Shown one piece after another: positions 8,466-17,947 of a stretch of 64,000 nucleotides of DNA. The position numbers were made by a program, and so were the translations under genes. The first letter of the stretch is position 1. Each line of letters starts with the position of its first letter. The DNA lies in contig NZ_JBEWYP010000011.1 in NCBI RefSeq assembly GCF_040566555.1, positions 40,619-104,618 on the forward strand, given 5' to 3'. The notes beneath the pieces were generated by a model that saw only the letters and a list, made by a program, of their open reading frames with translations, was not told where the DNA came from and did not search any database. Origin of the DNA: Sediminicola sp040566555 (lineage in GTDB: Bacteria > Bacteroidota > Bacteroidia > Flavobacteriales > Flavobacteriaceae).

Positions 8466-9048
8466 TAAAGTTTTTGTTAATGAGTCTGCTCTTATTTTAA
8501 CAAATAAACTCTCGGAAACAGACAACAGCAAATATTTTTTGTTGAATGGTAAATCTATCAATGCTGCCATTGCTGCCTTGGCAAAGAATAAAATTACAGA
8601 GGCTTATATCTATCACCCGAATCACGAAGAAATACTTAAAAAGTTCACCAAAAAGATTCCATTAGTGGTAGCGGCAGGCGGAGTTGTGACCAATAAGGAG
8701 GGGAAAGTTCTTTTTATTTACCGGAATGATAAATGGGACTTGCCCAAAGGAAAAGTAGATAAAGGGGAGACCTTACCAGATGCCGCAATAAGGGAGGTAG
8801 AGGAGGAGACCGGGGTACGAGGCCTGAAAATTGAGAACTTTCTTAGGACTACCTATCACGTATTCAAAAGAAACGGCACTTATAAGCTAAAAGAGGTGCA
8901 TTGGTATGCCATGCGAACGGCATATAGGGGCCCGTTAGTGGGTCAGGCCGACGAAGGGATCGTGAAAGTAAAGTGGAAGGGACCCAAAAAAATTAAAAAG
9001 GCACTTCAGAATTCTTATACCAATATCAAAATTCTTTTCGAGGATTAA
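8461..9048 (+). CDS. Nudix hydrolase domain protein
   Basis: It has a complete Nudix box, GKVDKGETLPDAAIREVEEE followed by TG, with the metal-binding glutamates, so it should hydrolyse a nucleoside diphosphate linked to another moiety. The domain begins with VVAAGGVVTNKEGKVL near residue 65. The first ~60 residues form a conserved-looking N-terminal extension. I chose MYKVFVNE as the start; ATG at 8452 would add three residues and overlap the pyrE start codon. The substrate is unknown. The close divergent pairing with pyrE suggests, but does not show, a link to nucleotide metabolism. Confidence 0.85.
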   Translation: MYKVFVNESALILTNKLSETDNSKYFLLNGKSINAAIAALAKNKITEAYIYHPNHEEILKKFTKKIPLVVAAGGVVTNKEGKVLFIYRNDKWDLPKGKVDKGETLPDAAIREVEEETGVRGLKIENFLRTTYHVFKRNGTYKLKEVHWYAMRTAYRGPLVGQADEGIVKVKWKGPKKIKKALQNSYTNIKILFED

Positions 9049-9051
9049 TTT

Positions 9052-10815
9052 TTATTGTGAAGCCAAGCCGCTATCTTTTAATATGCGGTATACCGGATAC
9101 TGCATGTGTGCAGATTCATAATATTTGGAATGTGTAAAAAGCCAGTCTAACTGCGCATACCAGTTTTGGGCAAAATCGGGTTCCATTTCCTTTTTGAGCT
9201 GAAATTCCAAATTCAAGGATTCGTTTTCCTGTAACATTTTAAGCGCTACATCCTCAAAAACGTAAGGAGAAAATCCCTCTTTTCTACTAAGAATAGTATC
9301 AAAGAAATTCCAGTTGAAAAATGAGTCGGGTGCCTCTGGTTCCAAGGTTTCCAAGAGATACCTCATTCCCGGTTGGTTGGTGGGCACCAAATAATCCCCT
9401 TGTGAAAATCTTACCGTATCCGATTTTTTGGAAACTTTGGTTCCATAGTGTGGGTAGTGGCCTTCGAAGGGCCGCTCATAGGTGCTGTAGGCCTCAATTT
9501 TATAGGATTCTACCAAAAAAGTGGAGTCCTGTTGAAGTGTTCGGAAGTTAATTTGGTTTTTGGCAAGCAGGTCTACTACTTTTGTCCATCCTTTTTTAAT
9601 AATATAAGCCTTGGGGACTTCTACGATCACTGAAGGCTTAAAATTATCGTAGTACTCTATCTTTTTAGTGAAAGGTCTTTTTCTATCGTATTTTAGGCGT
9701 GGGAGGCCGGTGACTTCACTGATCAGGGTGTCTGCTTCAAAGCCTTTAAAATTTAAGGTAGATACTTTTGTGCTGTCTACTTCCCATTGTAATGGGTAGT
9801 AGTCCATTTCCAATTGTTCGGAAAAGGCGCGCTCTCTTAACTCCTTAATTTTCTTGGTATCCGTATCCGCTATTTCTATCATTTTGACCATCAGATGGTA
9901 CGTTCCCTCCACTCTTTTCTTATAAGGTTTTAGCATGTGGGTCTCTACCATCATTCCAAGGGTGTTCCATAAAGTTGTATATCCTGTGGAATATCTGGGG
10001 GAGTCCATAAATTGGGAAAAACCTTTTTCGGGCACTGTATTAAATACATTTACATAAGGGGTAATATTCCAATTAGAGGCAGCTAAGGATTGCTCCAATT
10101 TGGGCCTTAATTCCTGGTTAATGAATGTACCAAGGTCTCCGCCAAGCTTATTGTGCTGTGTAAATAGGTGTGTAAGGGTGTATTGGTAGTCGGCACCATT
10201 GCTTACATGGTTGTCAATAAAAATATCCGGCTTTACCAAATGAAAAATATCGGCAAAAGTTTTTGCGTTTTTAGTGTCGGATTTGATGAAATCCCGATTG
10301 AGGTCATAATTTTGGGCATTTCCCCTAAAACCATAAGATTCTGGGCCATTTTGATTGGTACGGGTGGTGGAGTTTCTATTTAGGGCGCCATCAATGTTGT
10401 AGATGGGAATAGTTGTGATGACCGCGTTTTTTGGAGGCGTAATTTTTTCCACTGCCAAATCCCTGAATAGGGTCATTGTAGCATCTATCCCGTCGCTTTC
10501 GCCTGGGTGAATGCCGTTGTTGATCAGGATGATGGTTTTGTCCTTGCCAATTTTGGAAAAGTTAAAATCCCCGTCCAAGTTAAAGGTCACAATGTGTAAT
10601 GGTTTACCACTATCGGTCTCACCAATGGTCTGTATGTTGATGGCGGGAAATCCCTTCGCTAATTGGATGTAGAATTCAATGACCTCATCATAGGTGGCGG
10701 TCTGATTGCCATTCGATTTCTCAAATGGGGTGGGATATTCAGCTATTTTATCTTCTATTTTTTTTTCGCAGGAAAGTAGTAGGAACAGAATAGAAAAGAT
10801 TAAAAAATATCTCAT
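9052..10815 (-). CDS. M14 family zinc carboxypeptidase, lipoprotein
   Basis: The N-terminus has a signal peptide ending in a lipobox (FLLLSC), so the mature protein should be membrane-anchored outside the cytoplasm. The M14 zinc site is visible: HPGE in NNGIHPGESDG (about residues 96-106) and a downstream His in FIDNHVSNGADY. Other family marks are IPIYNIDGA and DLNRDF. The catalytic domain fills the first ~330 residues; the remaining ~250 are a C-terminal region of unknown role. Length 587 is normal for this Bacteroidota subgroup. A likely role is processing peptides or cell-wall fragments in the periplasm. Confidence 0.9.
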   Translation of the reverse strand: MRYFLIFSILFLLLSCEKKIEDKIAEYPTPFEKSNGNQTATYDEVIEFYIQLAKGFPAINIQTIGETDSGKPLHIVTFNLDGDFNFSKIGKDKTIILINNGIHPGESDGIDATMTLFRDLAVEKITPPKNAVITTIPIYNIDGALNRNSTTRTNQNGPESYGFRGNAQNYDLNRDFIKSDTKNAKTFADIFHLVKPDIFIDNHVSNGADYQYTLTHLFTQHNKLGGDLGTFINQELRPKLEQSLAASNWNITPYVNVFNTVPEKGFSQFMDSPRYSTGYTTLWNTLGMMVETHMLKPYKKRVEGTYHLMVKMIEIADTDTKKIKELRERAFSEQLEMDYYPLQWEVDSTKVSTLNFKGFEADTLISEVTGLPRLKYDRKRPFTKKIEYYDNFKPSVIVEVPKAYIIKKGWTKVVDLLAKNQINFRTLQQDSTFLVESYKIEAYSTYERPFEGHYPHYGTKVSKKSDTVRFSQGDYLVPTNQPGMRYLLETLEPEAPDSFFNWNFFDTILSRKEGFSPYVFEDVALKMLQENESLNLEFQLKKEMEPDFAQNWYAQLDWLFTHSKYYESAHMQYPVYRILKDSGLASQ

Positions 10816-10886
10816 TTACTTATAATTGTTGACTGGACATTATTGGCAATGCCTTTTCAAAATTAAGCAAATTTAAAGTTCAAAGT

Positions 10887-11291
10887 CTAAGCGGCATTTG
10901 TTATTTCTTCAATTTCATTTCTCCTAATGGGCTTGGTCTTATATTCTATGGTGTGATGTGTTCTGGATTTGAAGGTTTCCGACTTTTGTTTGTCGCAAGG
11001 GTCTATGGAAGAGGTCACGATATTTATATATACTTTTTTGTCCAATTTTAGGGTAATAAATTCTTCTAAGAACTCCCAGCCGTCCATAATGGGCATATTG
11101 ATATCCAGGAAAATGATACTGGGTACCTCATTGTTTTCTTCGATCATTTCACGAATTCCTTCCAAAGCAAGCCTTCCATTGCCATAAGTGAAAATATTTT
11201 CGCAATCAACGACCGTTCCTAGCATTTTTTTAATGCCAAAAACAACGATCTGATCGTCGTCAATAATGCAAACAGAATCAATCTTTTTCAT
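10887..11291 (-). CDS. Stand-alone receiver-domain response regulator
   Basis: This single-domain CheY-like protein has the acidic pair IIDDD at the N-terminus, phospho-acceptor Asp near residue 63 in FLDINMP, the TSS switch residues and the Lys of YKTKPI. There is no output domain, so it acts by protein contact or as a phosphorelay intermediate. I start at MKKIDSVC (11291); a longer frame would begin inside the kinase gene. The start overlaps the last 14 bp of the upstream histidine kinase gene, so the two are translated from one mRNA and are very likely partners. Confidence 0.92.
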   Translation of the reverse strand: MKKIDSVCIIDDDQIVVFGIKKMLGTVVDCENIFTYGNGRLALEGIREMIEENNEVPSIIFLDINMPIMDGWEFLEEFITLKLDKKVYINIVTSSIDPCDKQKSETFKSRTHHTIEYKTKPIRRNEIEEITNAA

Positions 11292-13512
11292 GAAAGTGTA
11301 TATTAAATGTGGTGCCTTTCCCAACCTCACTGGTTGTAATAATTTTTCCGTTCATGGCCTCAACCTGGTTCTTGGTAATATAAAGTCCAATTCCCCTAGC
11401 GTCAGTATTGCTGTGGAATGTTTTATACATGCCAAATAATTTGCCGCCGTATTTTTTTAGGTCGATACCCAAGCCGTTATCGGCAATGCTCAAGACGGTG
11501 TAATCTTGGCTTCTTTTTATGCTCAAGGTAATTATTGGATCTCTGTTTGGATCTTTATATTTAACTGCATTGGTCATAAAATTCATCAAAATACTATCCA
11601 AATAAGCCGGAATGGCTTTTATATGTATATCATCAGGGATATTATTTATGATTTTTGCGTTGTTGTTTCTTAGAAAGGCCAAGAGATTTTGTTGTACCGC
11701 TTCAATTTTTGAGTTCAAATGGTTGGGAATTTTGCCCAAATTGACATTGGTGTTAATAGCGACCACCTCGTTTAAATTATCAAGGGTCTCCAATAAATTG
11801 TCCGATGCATCGGTCAACATATTTACTATTTTCAATTTTTCCTCTTCATCCTTTTCGTTGATCAAAAAATCTAATAACATAGAGAAATTAGCGGTATGTG
11901 ATCTTAGATTATGGGAAACGATATGGGCAAAATTGATAAGCTTTTTGTTCTGTAATGAGGTTACATTGATCAAATCCCTTAGTTCTTCCTCTTTTTGTTT
12001 TAGTTTGGAAATATCCAAACTAAAGCCAACCAAGGCATTGGCTTTGCCATCCAACCCTTTTAGAGGTATCTTGGAGGTTAAGAAATAGGTTGCCTTACCA
12101 TCTTTGGTGATATTTACCGTTTCCTTTCCTATAATCGGTTTTAATGAAGTTAATACCTTAAGATCTTCGTTTCTTGATATTTGGGCAATCTTTTTATCAT
12201 ATAGATCAAAATCACTTTTTCCCAATAATTCCTTGGGATTTTTTACGCCCAAGTAATCACATTCAGATTGATTGACGAGGATTTTTCTGGACTCTAGGTC
12301 TTTTATGTATACATTGAGGGGTAGATTGTCCACCAGGGTCCTCAACAAATGTTCATTTTCTTTTAGTTCCTGTTCCTTTTGTTTTACTTTAGATATGTCC
12401 AAGCTAAAGCCTATTAAGCCGGTAACTTGTCCTTCACTATTTGTAAGTGGGATTTTTGAGGTTAAAAAAGTGGAGGAAGATCCGTCTTTTTTAGTAAAAG
12501 TACTCTCTATGGAGAGCATAGGTGTATTATTGTTCATGACCTCCAAATCTTCATTTCGGAAACGTTGGGCTTTTTCCTTCGAATAGAAATCGAACATGTT
12601 TTTTCCTAGGATTTCTTCTGGATTTTTTACTCCAAAAAAGTCACATTCCGACTTATTGACCAATATTTTTCTAGATTCTAGGTCTTTTATGAAAACATTG
12701 AGAGGTAGGTTGTCTATCAGTTTTCTTAGGAGTTCTTCACTTTCTTTTGTTTTGGCTTCGGCCGTTACAATATCCGTTATGTCTTGGCAAGTGCCTATAA
12801 GTCCAATAAATACCCCGTTTTTTTGTATGGGTTGACCCGCGGCAAGCACCCAGATATGTTTTCCCTTTGCAGTGACCAAGGGAATTCTCCCGCTCACCTG
12901 TTCTCCGGTACTAACTGCTTTACGGACCATATTGGCAATAGTTTCTCCTCTGTATCCCTCTTTGTAAAAAGTATGGCCGTTACTAATGTTCGGTACATAA
13001 TCCATAGGAACCTCATGAATAGCCTTGGTAATATTACACCAAAGAAGTTCATTCTTTTCAGCATCATACTCCCAATGTCCTATTTTTCCAATTTCTGATT
13101 TTTCCTTGAATAGAACTTCAAGTTTTTCCAATTGCAATTCATTCTGGATTCTTTCCGTGACATCTTCTGTATTCAAAATGATGCCAATGACATTTTCCTT
13201 ATCATCGTACCAGGGAATGTTTGACCATTTAAACCAACGCTCATTCTTTGCCTTATCAATATGTCGCTCTAAATGAACCTCGCTGTGTTTTCCTAAAAGG
13301 CAACCGTCTAAGACATTTTGCCAATCCTGGTCTATACTCTTAAAGAGTTTGTGTAACGTTTTTCCGAATACGGTGGAAGGGTTGAAATCGAACAAGGACA
13401 CCCATTTGTCCGACGCATGAACTACCTCGAACTTGGTATTCACAAAAGCTGTTGCTCCAGGCAATTGCTTTATGAGGTAATTATTGGTCTGTACTTGGGT
13501 CTCCCGCAACAT
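11278..13512 (-). CDS. Sensor histidine kinase with four PAS domains
   Basis: This 744-residue soluble kinase has no transmembrane segment. PAS-like domains span about 10-120, 130-250, 262-378 and 388-505. The third and fourth are near-copies (both contain KDLESRKILVN and SECD), which points to an internal duplication. The phospho-acceptor helix is NFAHIVSHNLRSH with His534. The ATPase domain shows the N-box (MNFMTNAVKY), IADNGLGID and GIGLYITKNQ. It overlaps the receiver gene downstream. The signal is unknown; cytoplasmic PAS domains often sense redox state, light or small ligands. The 278 bp upstream of it hold no gene I can see. Confidence 0.92.
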   Translation of the reverse strand: MLRETQVQTNNYLIKQLPGATAFVNTKFEVVHASDKWVSLFDFNPSTVFGKTLHKLFKSIDQDWQNVLDGCLLGKHSEVHLERHIDKAKNERWFKWSNIPWYDDKENVIGIILNTEDVTERIQNELQLEKLEVLFKEKSEIGKIGHWEYDAEKNELLWCNITKAIHEVPMDYVPNISNGHTFYKEGYRGETIANMVRKAVSTGEQVSGRIPLVTAKGKHIWVLAAGQPIQKNGVFIGLIGTCQDITDIVTAEAKTKESEELLRKLIDNLPLNVFIKDLESRKILVNKSECDFFGVKNPEEILGKNMFDFYSKEKAQRFRNEDLEVMNNNTPMLSIESTFTKKDGSSSTFLTSKIPLTNSEGQVTGLIGFSLDISKVKQKEQELKENEHLLRTLVDNLPLNVYIKDLESRKILVNQSECDYLGVKNPKELLGKSDFDLYDKKIAQISRNEDLKVLTSLKPIIGKETVNITKDGKATYFLTSKIPLKGLDGKANALVGFSLDISKLKQKEEELRDLINVTSLQNKKLINFAHIVSHNLRSHTANFSMLLDFLINEKDEEEKLKIVNMLTDASDNLLETLDNLNEVVAINTNVNLGKIPNHLNSKIEAVQQNLLAFLRNNNAKIINNIPDDIHIKAIPAYLDSILMNFMTNAVKYKDPNRDPIITLSIKRSQDYTVLSIADNGLGIDLKKYGGKLFGMYKTFHSNTDARGIGLYITKNQVEAMNGKIITTSEVGKGTTFNIHFHEKD

Positions 13513-13790
13513 TTAGTTGAAATTTCCTACTAAAGTAAACGGATTTTATCTCTTGTCTAAGAGTTTGTTGTGAATAGGACCAAAGTAGTGGTGTTGGCCC
13601 CTTATAACAAGGTGTGCAGTCTTAAAATGTCGGTGAAATGCAGAAAAATACTACATTTTTAATCGGTAAGGTAAGTGGAAACAGCACTGTTAATTGTAAA
13701 AAACCCTTTATTTTGACCTACATGCTTGCTTGCCTTTAGAAGAATAATTAAGGCCGTTGTATTACGGATTTTGTGAATTTAAATCTGTTC

Positions 13791-14249
13791 TTATTTTTTG
13801 ACACGAACACTATCTGGAACCAATCCTGTATAATCCCCACCATTTCTAATAACGTCCCTCACGATAGACGAACTGATATAGGATTTACCGGAAGAGGTGA
13901 GAAGAAAGACGGTCTCAATTTCTGAGAGTTTACGATTTGTATGTGCTATAGCTTTTTCAAACTCGAAATCTCCAGGATTTCTAAGGCCCCTTAAAATGAA
14001 ACTGGCATTTATTTTTTTACAAAAATCTACGGTTAGACCTTCATATGTCATAACCTTAATTTTCGGCTCATCCTTAAAGGCCTCCTTGATAAATTGGGTC
14101 CTTTCTTCTAGGGTGAACATGTATTTCTTATCGGCATTGATTCCTATGGCAATGACTAATTCATCAAAAAGGGTAATCCCTCTATGGATGATATCAAAAT
14201 GTCCAAGGGTCAGTGGGTCAAAGGAGCCTGGAAAAATGGCACGTCTCAT
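13791..14249 (-). CDS. coaD: Pantetheine-phosphate adenylyltransferase
   Basis: It makes dephospho-CoA from 4'-phosphopantetheine and ATP, the penultimate step of coenzyme A synthesis. The nucleotidyltransferase motif is PGSFDPLTLGH (residues ~7-17), followed by RGLRNPGDFEFE and the C-terminal YISSSIVRD. Length 152 is typical. It lies 30 nt downstream of ddl on the same strand and is probably co-transcribed with it. Confidence 0.97.
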   Translation of the reverse strand: MRRAIFPGSFDPLTLGHFDIIHRGITLFDELVIAIGINADKKYMFTLEERTQFIKEAFKDEPKIKVMTYEGLTVDFCKKINASFILRGLRNPGDFEFEKAIAHTNRKLSEIETVFLLTSSGKSYISSSIVRDVIRNGGDYTGLVPDSVRVKK

Positions 14250-14279
14250 TACGGTTGGTTTTGCGTTGGTTAAAGTTAC

Positions 14280-15260
14280 TTATTTTTCTTTTAAGGCTTC
14301 CTTGATGGCACTTTCAAAAAGCTGTGGCAGTTCAATGCCAGCCGCCTTGGCCTGTTGGGGTAGTATGCTTTCTTCGGTGAGACCTGGCGTTGTGTTCATC
14401 TCCAACATATAGGGTTGGTCCCCTACAAAAATGAACTCACTTCTAGAGAACCCTTTCATTTTCAATACTTCGTAGGCGCGTTTTGCAGCTTCAGACACCA
14501 TTAATTCCTGCTCTTTCGTAATTCTGGCAGGGGTAATTTCTTTGGATTTCCCTTCGTATTTGGCCTCATAATCAAAAAAGTCGTTCTCGGTGACAATTTC
14601 GGTTATTGGCAATACTTTGGTCTCCCCGTTATAGGTAATGACCCCTACAGAGACTTCTGTACCATTTAAAAAACTTTCAATGATAATTTCATCATCTTCC
14701 TTATAGGCCTTTAAAATTGCCTCAGAAAGATCTTCTTTTTGGTAGACTTTGGAAATGCCAAAGCTGCTTCCAGCTTTATTTGCCTTAACAAAACAGGGAA
14801 GACCTACTTTTTTGACAATCTCCTCTTCATTGATAGGATCTCCTAAATTTAGGTAATAGGATGTGGCAGATATAATGCCATATGGTTTAAGCACACTCAA
14901 AAGATCCCTTTTGTTAAAGGTCAAGGCCGCTTGGTAATAGTCACATGAAGTTTGGGGAATGCCCATCAATTTAAAATATCCCTGCATTAAACCATCTTCA
15001 CCAGGGGTACCATGGATGGCGTTAAAGACGCAATCAAAAACTATTTTTCCGTTGGGCAAGTCCAAGGAAAAATCATTCCTATTTATGGGATGCTCGTTTT
15101 GTTCTTCATCTACATGAACCCATTTATCCTTAAAAATATGGATAGGAAAGGCATTGTATTTTTCCTTATCCAAATATTTAAATACGACCCCTCCACTTTT
15201 TAGTGAAATTTTATATTCGCTGGAATACCCGCCCATAATGATGGCAATGTTCTTTTTCAT
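14280..15260 (-). CDS. ddl: D-alanine--D-alanine ligase
   Basis: This ATP-grasp enzyme forms D-Ala-D-Ala for peptidoglycan. Visible are the N-terminal MGGYSSEYKISLKSG block, AIHGTPGEDG, the ATP-grasp loop KANKAGSSFGISKV, and the metal-binding EMNTTPGLTEESILPQQA near the C-terminus. Length 326 is normal. It is divergent from the PASTA-domain gene, another cell-wall-related protein, and precedes coaD. Confidence 0.97.
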   Translation of the reverse strand: MKKNIAIIMGGYSSEYKISLKSGGVVFKYLDKEKYNAFPIHIFKDKWVHVDEEQNEHPINRNDFSLDLPNGKIVFDCVFNAIHGTPGEDGLMQGYFKLMGIPQTSCDYYQAALTFNKRDLLSVLKPYGIISATSYYLNLGDPINEEEIVKKVGLPCFVKANKAGSSFGISKVYQKEDLSEAILKAYKEDDEIIIESFLNGTEVSVGVITYNGETKVLPITEIVTENDFFDYEAKYEGKSKEITPARITKEQELMVSEAAKRAYEVLKMKGFSRSEFIFVGDQPYMLEMNTTPGLTEESILPQQAKAAGIELPQLFESAIKEALKEK

Positions 15261-15375
15261 CTGTAAATACTAGGTTGTATGTTATGGATAGGTGTATTTA
15301 TCAAGGTTGCCATATACCTAAACCATCAAAACAAATATCATTTTTTTAAAGTAAAGAAAAAAGCTTTGTGTTTCA

Positions 15376-15383
15376 TATATTTG
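15376..15383 (+). promoter_or_regulatory. Candidate -7 element for the PASTA-rluD genes
   Basis: TATATTTG matches the Bacteroidota -7 consensus, 23 nt before the PASTA-gene ATG. A TTTG occurs at 15365, but the spacing is too short for a -33 box, so only half the promoter is supported. Confidence 0.35.
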
Positions 15384-15406
15384 TTCGGATTATTAAAAGA
15401 GTTAGG

Positions 15407-15994
15407 ATGAGTTTTTTCCGTTTTTTGGGAAGTAAGGTTTTTTTGAAACAATTGGCACTCGCAGTAGTGGTTTTGGTGCTATTGGTTTTTGGAACAATGC
15501 AATGGTTAAAAAGTTCAACCAATCATGGTGAATTTATTACTGTGCCCGATCTTTCAAAATTATCGGTTTCAGACATGAGGAATGTGATAGAGAAAAACGA
15601 CCTTAGGTACGAGGTGTTGGATTCTGCTAATTACAATCCCGACTATCCAAGATTTTCGGTTATTGAGCAGAACCCGCCGGCTGGGAACAAGGTAAAATCC
15701 AACAGGAAAATTTATGTCACGGTCAATCCATCAGGATATAATAAAGTAACTGTCCCAGACATTATTCAAAATTCCATTCGTAATGCCACTTCAAAATTAA
15801 GGGCTGTAGGTCTGGACGTACAACGTATTACCTACATTGAAGAAATGGGCAAGGATATGGTGTACGAGATAAGGTTTAAAGGGAAATATATAAAGCCAGG
15901 GGATCAATTACCCAAGACTTCCAAAATTGAACTTGTCTGTGGAAGGGGAGAAATAACAGAAAGGGCTGTCATTAAAGATGAATCAGAAGAATAA
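15407..15994 (+). CDS. PASTA domain-containing membrane protein
   Basis: A short N-terminal tail and one transmembrane helix (about residues 10-30) are followed by two PASTA repeats, about 40-105 (VPDLSKLSVSDMRNVIEKN) and 107-182 (VPDIIQNSIRNATSKLRAVG). PASTA domains bind peptidoglycan fragments or beta-lactams in Ser/Thr kinases and penicillin-binding proteins. No kinase or transpeptidase domain is present here, so the protein is an accessory wall-binding factor by inference. I start at MSFFRFLG; an upstream GTG at 15368 is less likely. It ends 3 nt before the pseudouridine synthase gene. Confidence 0.85.
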   Translation: MSFFRFLGSKVFLKQLALAVVVLVLLVFGTMQWLKSSTNHGEFITVPDLSKLSVSDMRNVIEKNDLRYEVLDSANYNPDYPRFSVIEQNPPAGNKVKSNRKIYVTVNPSGYNKVTVPDIIQNSIRNATSKLRAVGLDVQRITYIEEMGKDMVYEIRFKGKYIKPGDQLPKTSKIELVCGRGEITERAVIKDESEE

Positions 15995-15997
15995 CAT

Positions 15998-17029
15998 ATG
16001 GAAGAGGTAAATGGGCCGGAATTGAATGAAGAGGAGTTATTTGAACATTTCAAATTTGTAGCCGGAAAGGGGCAAGAGCCACTTAGGGTTGACAAATTTT
16101 TGATGAATTTTATTGAAAACGCCACAAGGAACAAAATTCAACAAGCCGCCAAAGAAGGAAATATTTGGGTGAATGATTCCATCGTTAAGTCCAACTATAA
16201 AGTGAAGGCAGGTGATGAGGTACGTGTGATGTTCGAGCATCCTCCCTATGAGTTTCTTCTTACTCCAGAGGATATCCCCTTAAATATAGTTTATGAGGAC
16301 GATGTGTTATTGGTGGTAAACAAAACGCCTGGGATGGTTGTACATCCTGGTCACGGCAATTATTCTGGCACCTTGATCAATGCGCTGTTGCACCACATAG
16401 ATTCGCTTCCATTGAACAGTGATGAAAGGCCAGGGCTTGTTCATAGAATAGACAAAGATACTTCTGGACTCCTAGTGGTAGCTAAAACAGAAGCGGCCAT
16501 GACGCATTTGGCAAAACAGTTTCATGATAAAACTTCCGAAAGGGAATATGTAGCCATAGTCTGGGGCAATGTGGAGGATGAAAGTGGTACCATTGAAGGA
16601 CATATTGCCAGAAATCCTAAAAACCGACTCCAAATGGAGGTTTTTCCTGAAGGGGATCAAGGCAAGGAAGCGGTCACGCACTATAAAGTATTGGAACGCT
16701 TGGGGTATGTTACCGTCGTTTCCTGTAAGTTGGAAACTGGAAGGACACATCAGATAAGGGTGCATATGAAGTATATAGGGCATACCTTGTTCAATGATGA
16801 ACGCTACGGGGGAGAAAAAATTTTAAAGGGCACAACCTTTACCAAATACAAGCAATTTGTGGACAATGCATTTAAGATCTTGCCAAGGCAAGCCCTACAT
16901 GCAAAAACCTTAGGTTTTGTCCACCCGGTTACTGGAGAATTTATGCGTTTCGATTCGGAGATTCCTGAGGATATGGCTAATTGTATTGATAAATGGCGAC
17001 AGTATGCCAAGCACAGTCTGGAAGAATAA
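15998..17029 (+). CDS. RluA family 23S rRNA pseudouridine synthase (RluD-like)
   Basis: It isomerises uridines in rRNA. An N-terminal S4-like RNA-binding domain (about residues 25-95, RVDKFLMNFIENATRNKIQ) precedes the catalytic domain with the active-site Asp in HRIDKDTSGLLVVAK. Further family motifs are GRTHQIRVH and RQALHAKTLGFVHP. The domain layout and length (343) fit RluD, which modifies helix 69, but RluC/RluD assignment is not certain. It follows the PASTA gene by 3 nt. Confidence 0.92.
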   Translation: MEEVNGPELNEEELFEHFKFVAGKGQEPLRVDKFLMNFIENATRNKIQQAAKEGNIWVNDSIVKSNYKVKAGDEVRVMFEHPPYEFLLTPEDIPLNIVYEDDVLLVVNKTPGMVVHPGHGNYSGTLINALLHHIDSLPLNSDERPGLVHRIDKDTSGLLVVAKTEAAMTHLAKQFHDKTSEREYVAIVWGNVEDESGTIEGHIARNPKNRLQMEVFPEGDQGKEAVTHYKVLERLGYVTVVSCKLETGRTHQIRVHMKYIGHTLFNDERYGGEKILKGTTFTKYKQFVDNAFKILPRQALHAKTLGFVHPVTGEFMRFDSEIPEDMANCIDKWRQYAKHSLEE

Positions 17030-17134
17030 GATTCATCGATAGAAGTATTGAAAAGTCCTTTTGTAAGGCAGGGTTTTATTTGCGGGAAGGTGTTATTTTT
17101 AACCGACGATTAGGAATTTAAATTTTAAAAAAGA

Positions 17135-17896
17135 ATGAAAATTGTAATATCGCCAGCAAAATCGCTCGATTTTGAAAGTGAATTGCCCACAGATAAATTT
17201 ACACAACCCGTCTTTTTAAAAGAAGCAGAGACACTCAATGCAGTGTTGGCCAAAAAAAAGCCAAAAGCGCTGTCAAAATTGATGGATATCTCTGGGAATT
17301 TGGCGGAATTGAATTGGGAAAGGAACCAGAATTTTAAAGTGCCGTTCACCAAGGAAAACGCCAGACCTGCCATTTATGCATTTAGTGGGGATGTTTATCA
17401 GGGTTTGGATGCCTACACAATTCCAGAACAACGGCTACAGAATTTACAGGATAAGGTAAGGATATTATCCGGACAGTACGGTATTCTAAAACCTCTGGAC
17501 CTGATGCAGCCCTATCGCTTGGAAATGGGGACCCAGCTGAAGATTGGGAGAAAGAAAAATCTATATGAATTTTGGAAAAAGCAACTTACCGCCCACCTAA
17601 ACGAAGAATTGGGGGATGGGGAGTTGTTTGTGAATTTGGCCAGTAACGAGTATTTCAGTGCCATTGATAAAAAGTCCCTTAAAGTGCCCATCATTACACC
17701 AGTTTTTAAGGATTGGAAAAACGATAAGCTAAAGGTTATCAGTTTTTTTGCCAAAAAGGCAAGAGGTTCTATGGTACGTTATATTTTGGATACCAATGCC
17801 GAGACTTTAGAGGATATTAAGGCATTTGATGTAGATGGTTATGCCTATAGTGAGCAGTTCACCGAAAATGTGCTAGAACCTGTCTTTGTGCGATAA
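17135..17896 (+). CDS. yaaA: Peroxide stress protein YaaA (DUF328)
   Basis: The YaaA family lowers free intracellular iron during peroxide stress and binds DNA in the enterobacterial case. The opening MKIVISPAKSLDFE, then RPAIYAFSGDVYQGLDAYT (about residues 75-93), LSGQYGILKPLDLMQPYRLE (about 112-131), and NLASNEYFSAI are family signatures. Length 253 is normal. It appears to be a single-gene unit. Confidence 0.95.
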   Translation: MKIVISPAKSLDFESELPTDKFTQPVFLKEAETLNAVLAKKKPKALSKLMDISGNLAELNWERNQNFKVPFTKENARPAIYAFSGDVYQGLDAYTIPEQRLQNLQDKVRILSGQYGILKPLDLMQPYRLEMGTQLKIGRKKNLYEFWKKQLTAHLNEELGDGELFVNLASNEYFSAIDKKSLKVPIITPVFKDWKNDKLKVISFFAKKARGSMVRYILDTNAETLEDIKAFDVDGYAYSEQFTENVLEPVFVR

Positions 17897-17947
17897 TATA
17901 TCCCATCAATAAACGTTTATTATTTGATACTAATTTTAAAAGATCAG

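Noticed and set aside
13513..13790. Hidden gene or RNA in the gap before the histidine kinase
   Set aside because: No open frame of note, no strong stem-loop and no convincing promoter.
13897..14412. 171-codon frame antisense to coaD and ddl
   Set aside because: Spans two real genes in the opposite strand and has no recognisable domain.
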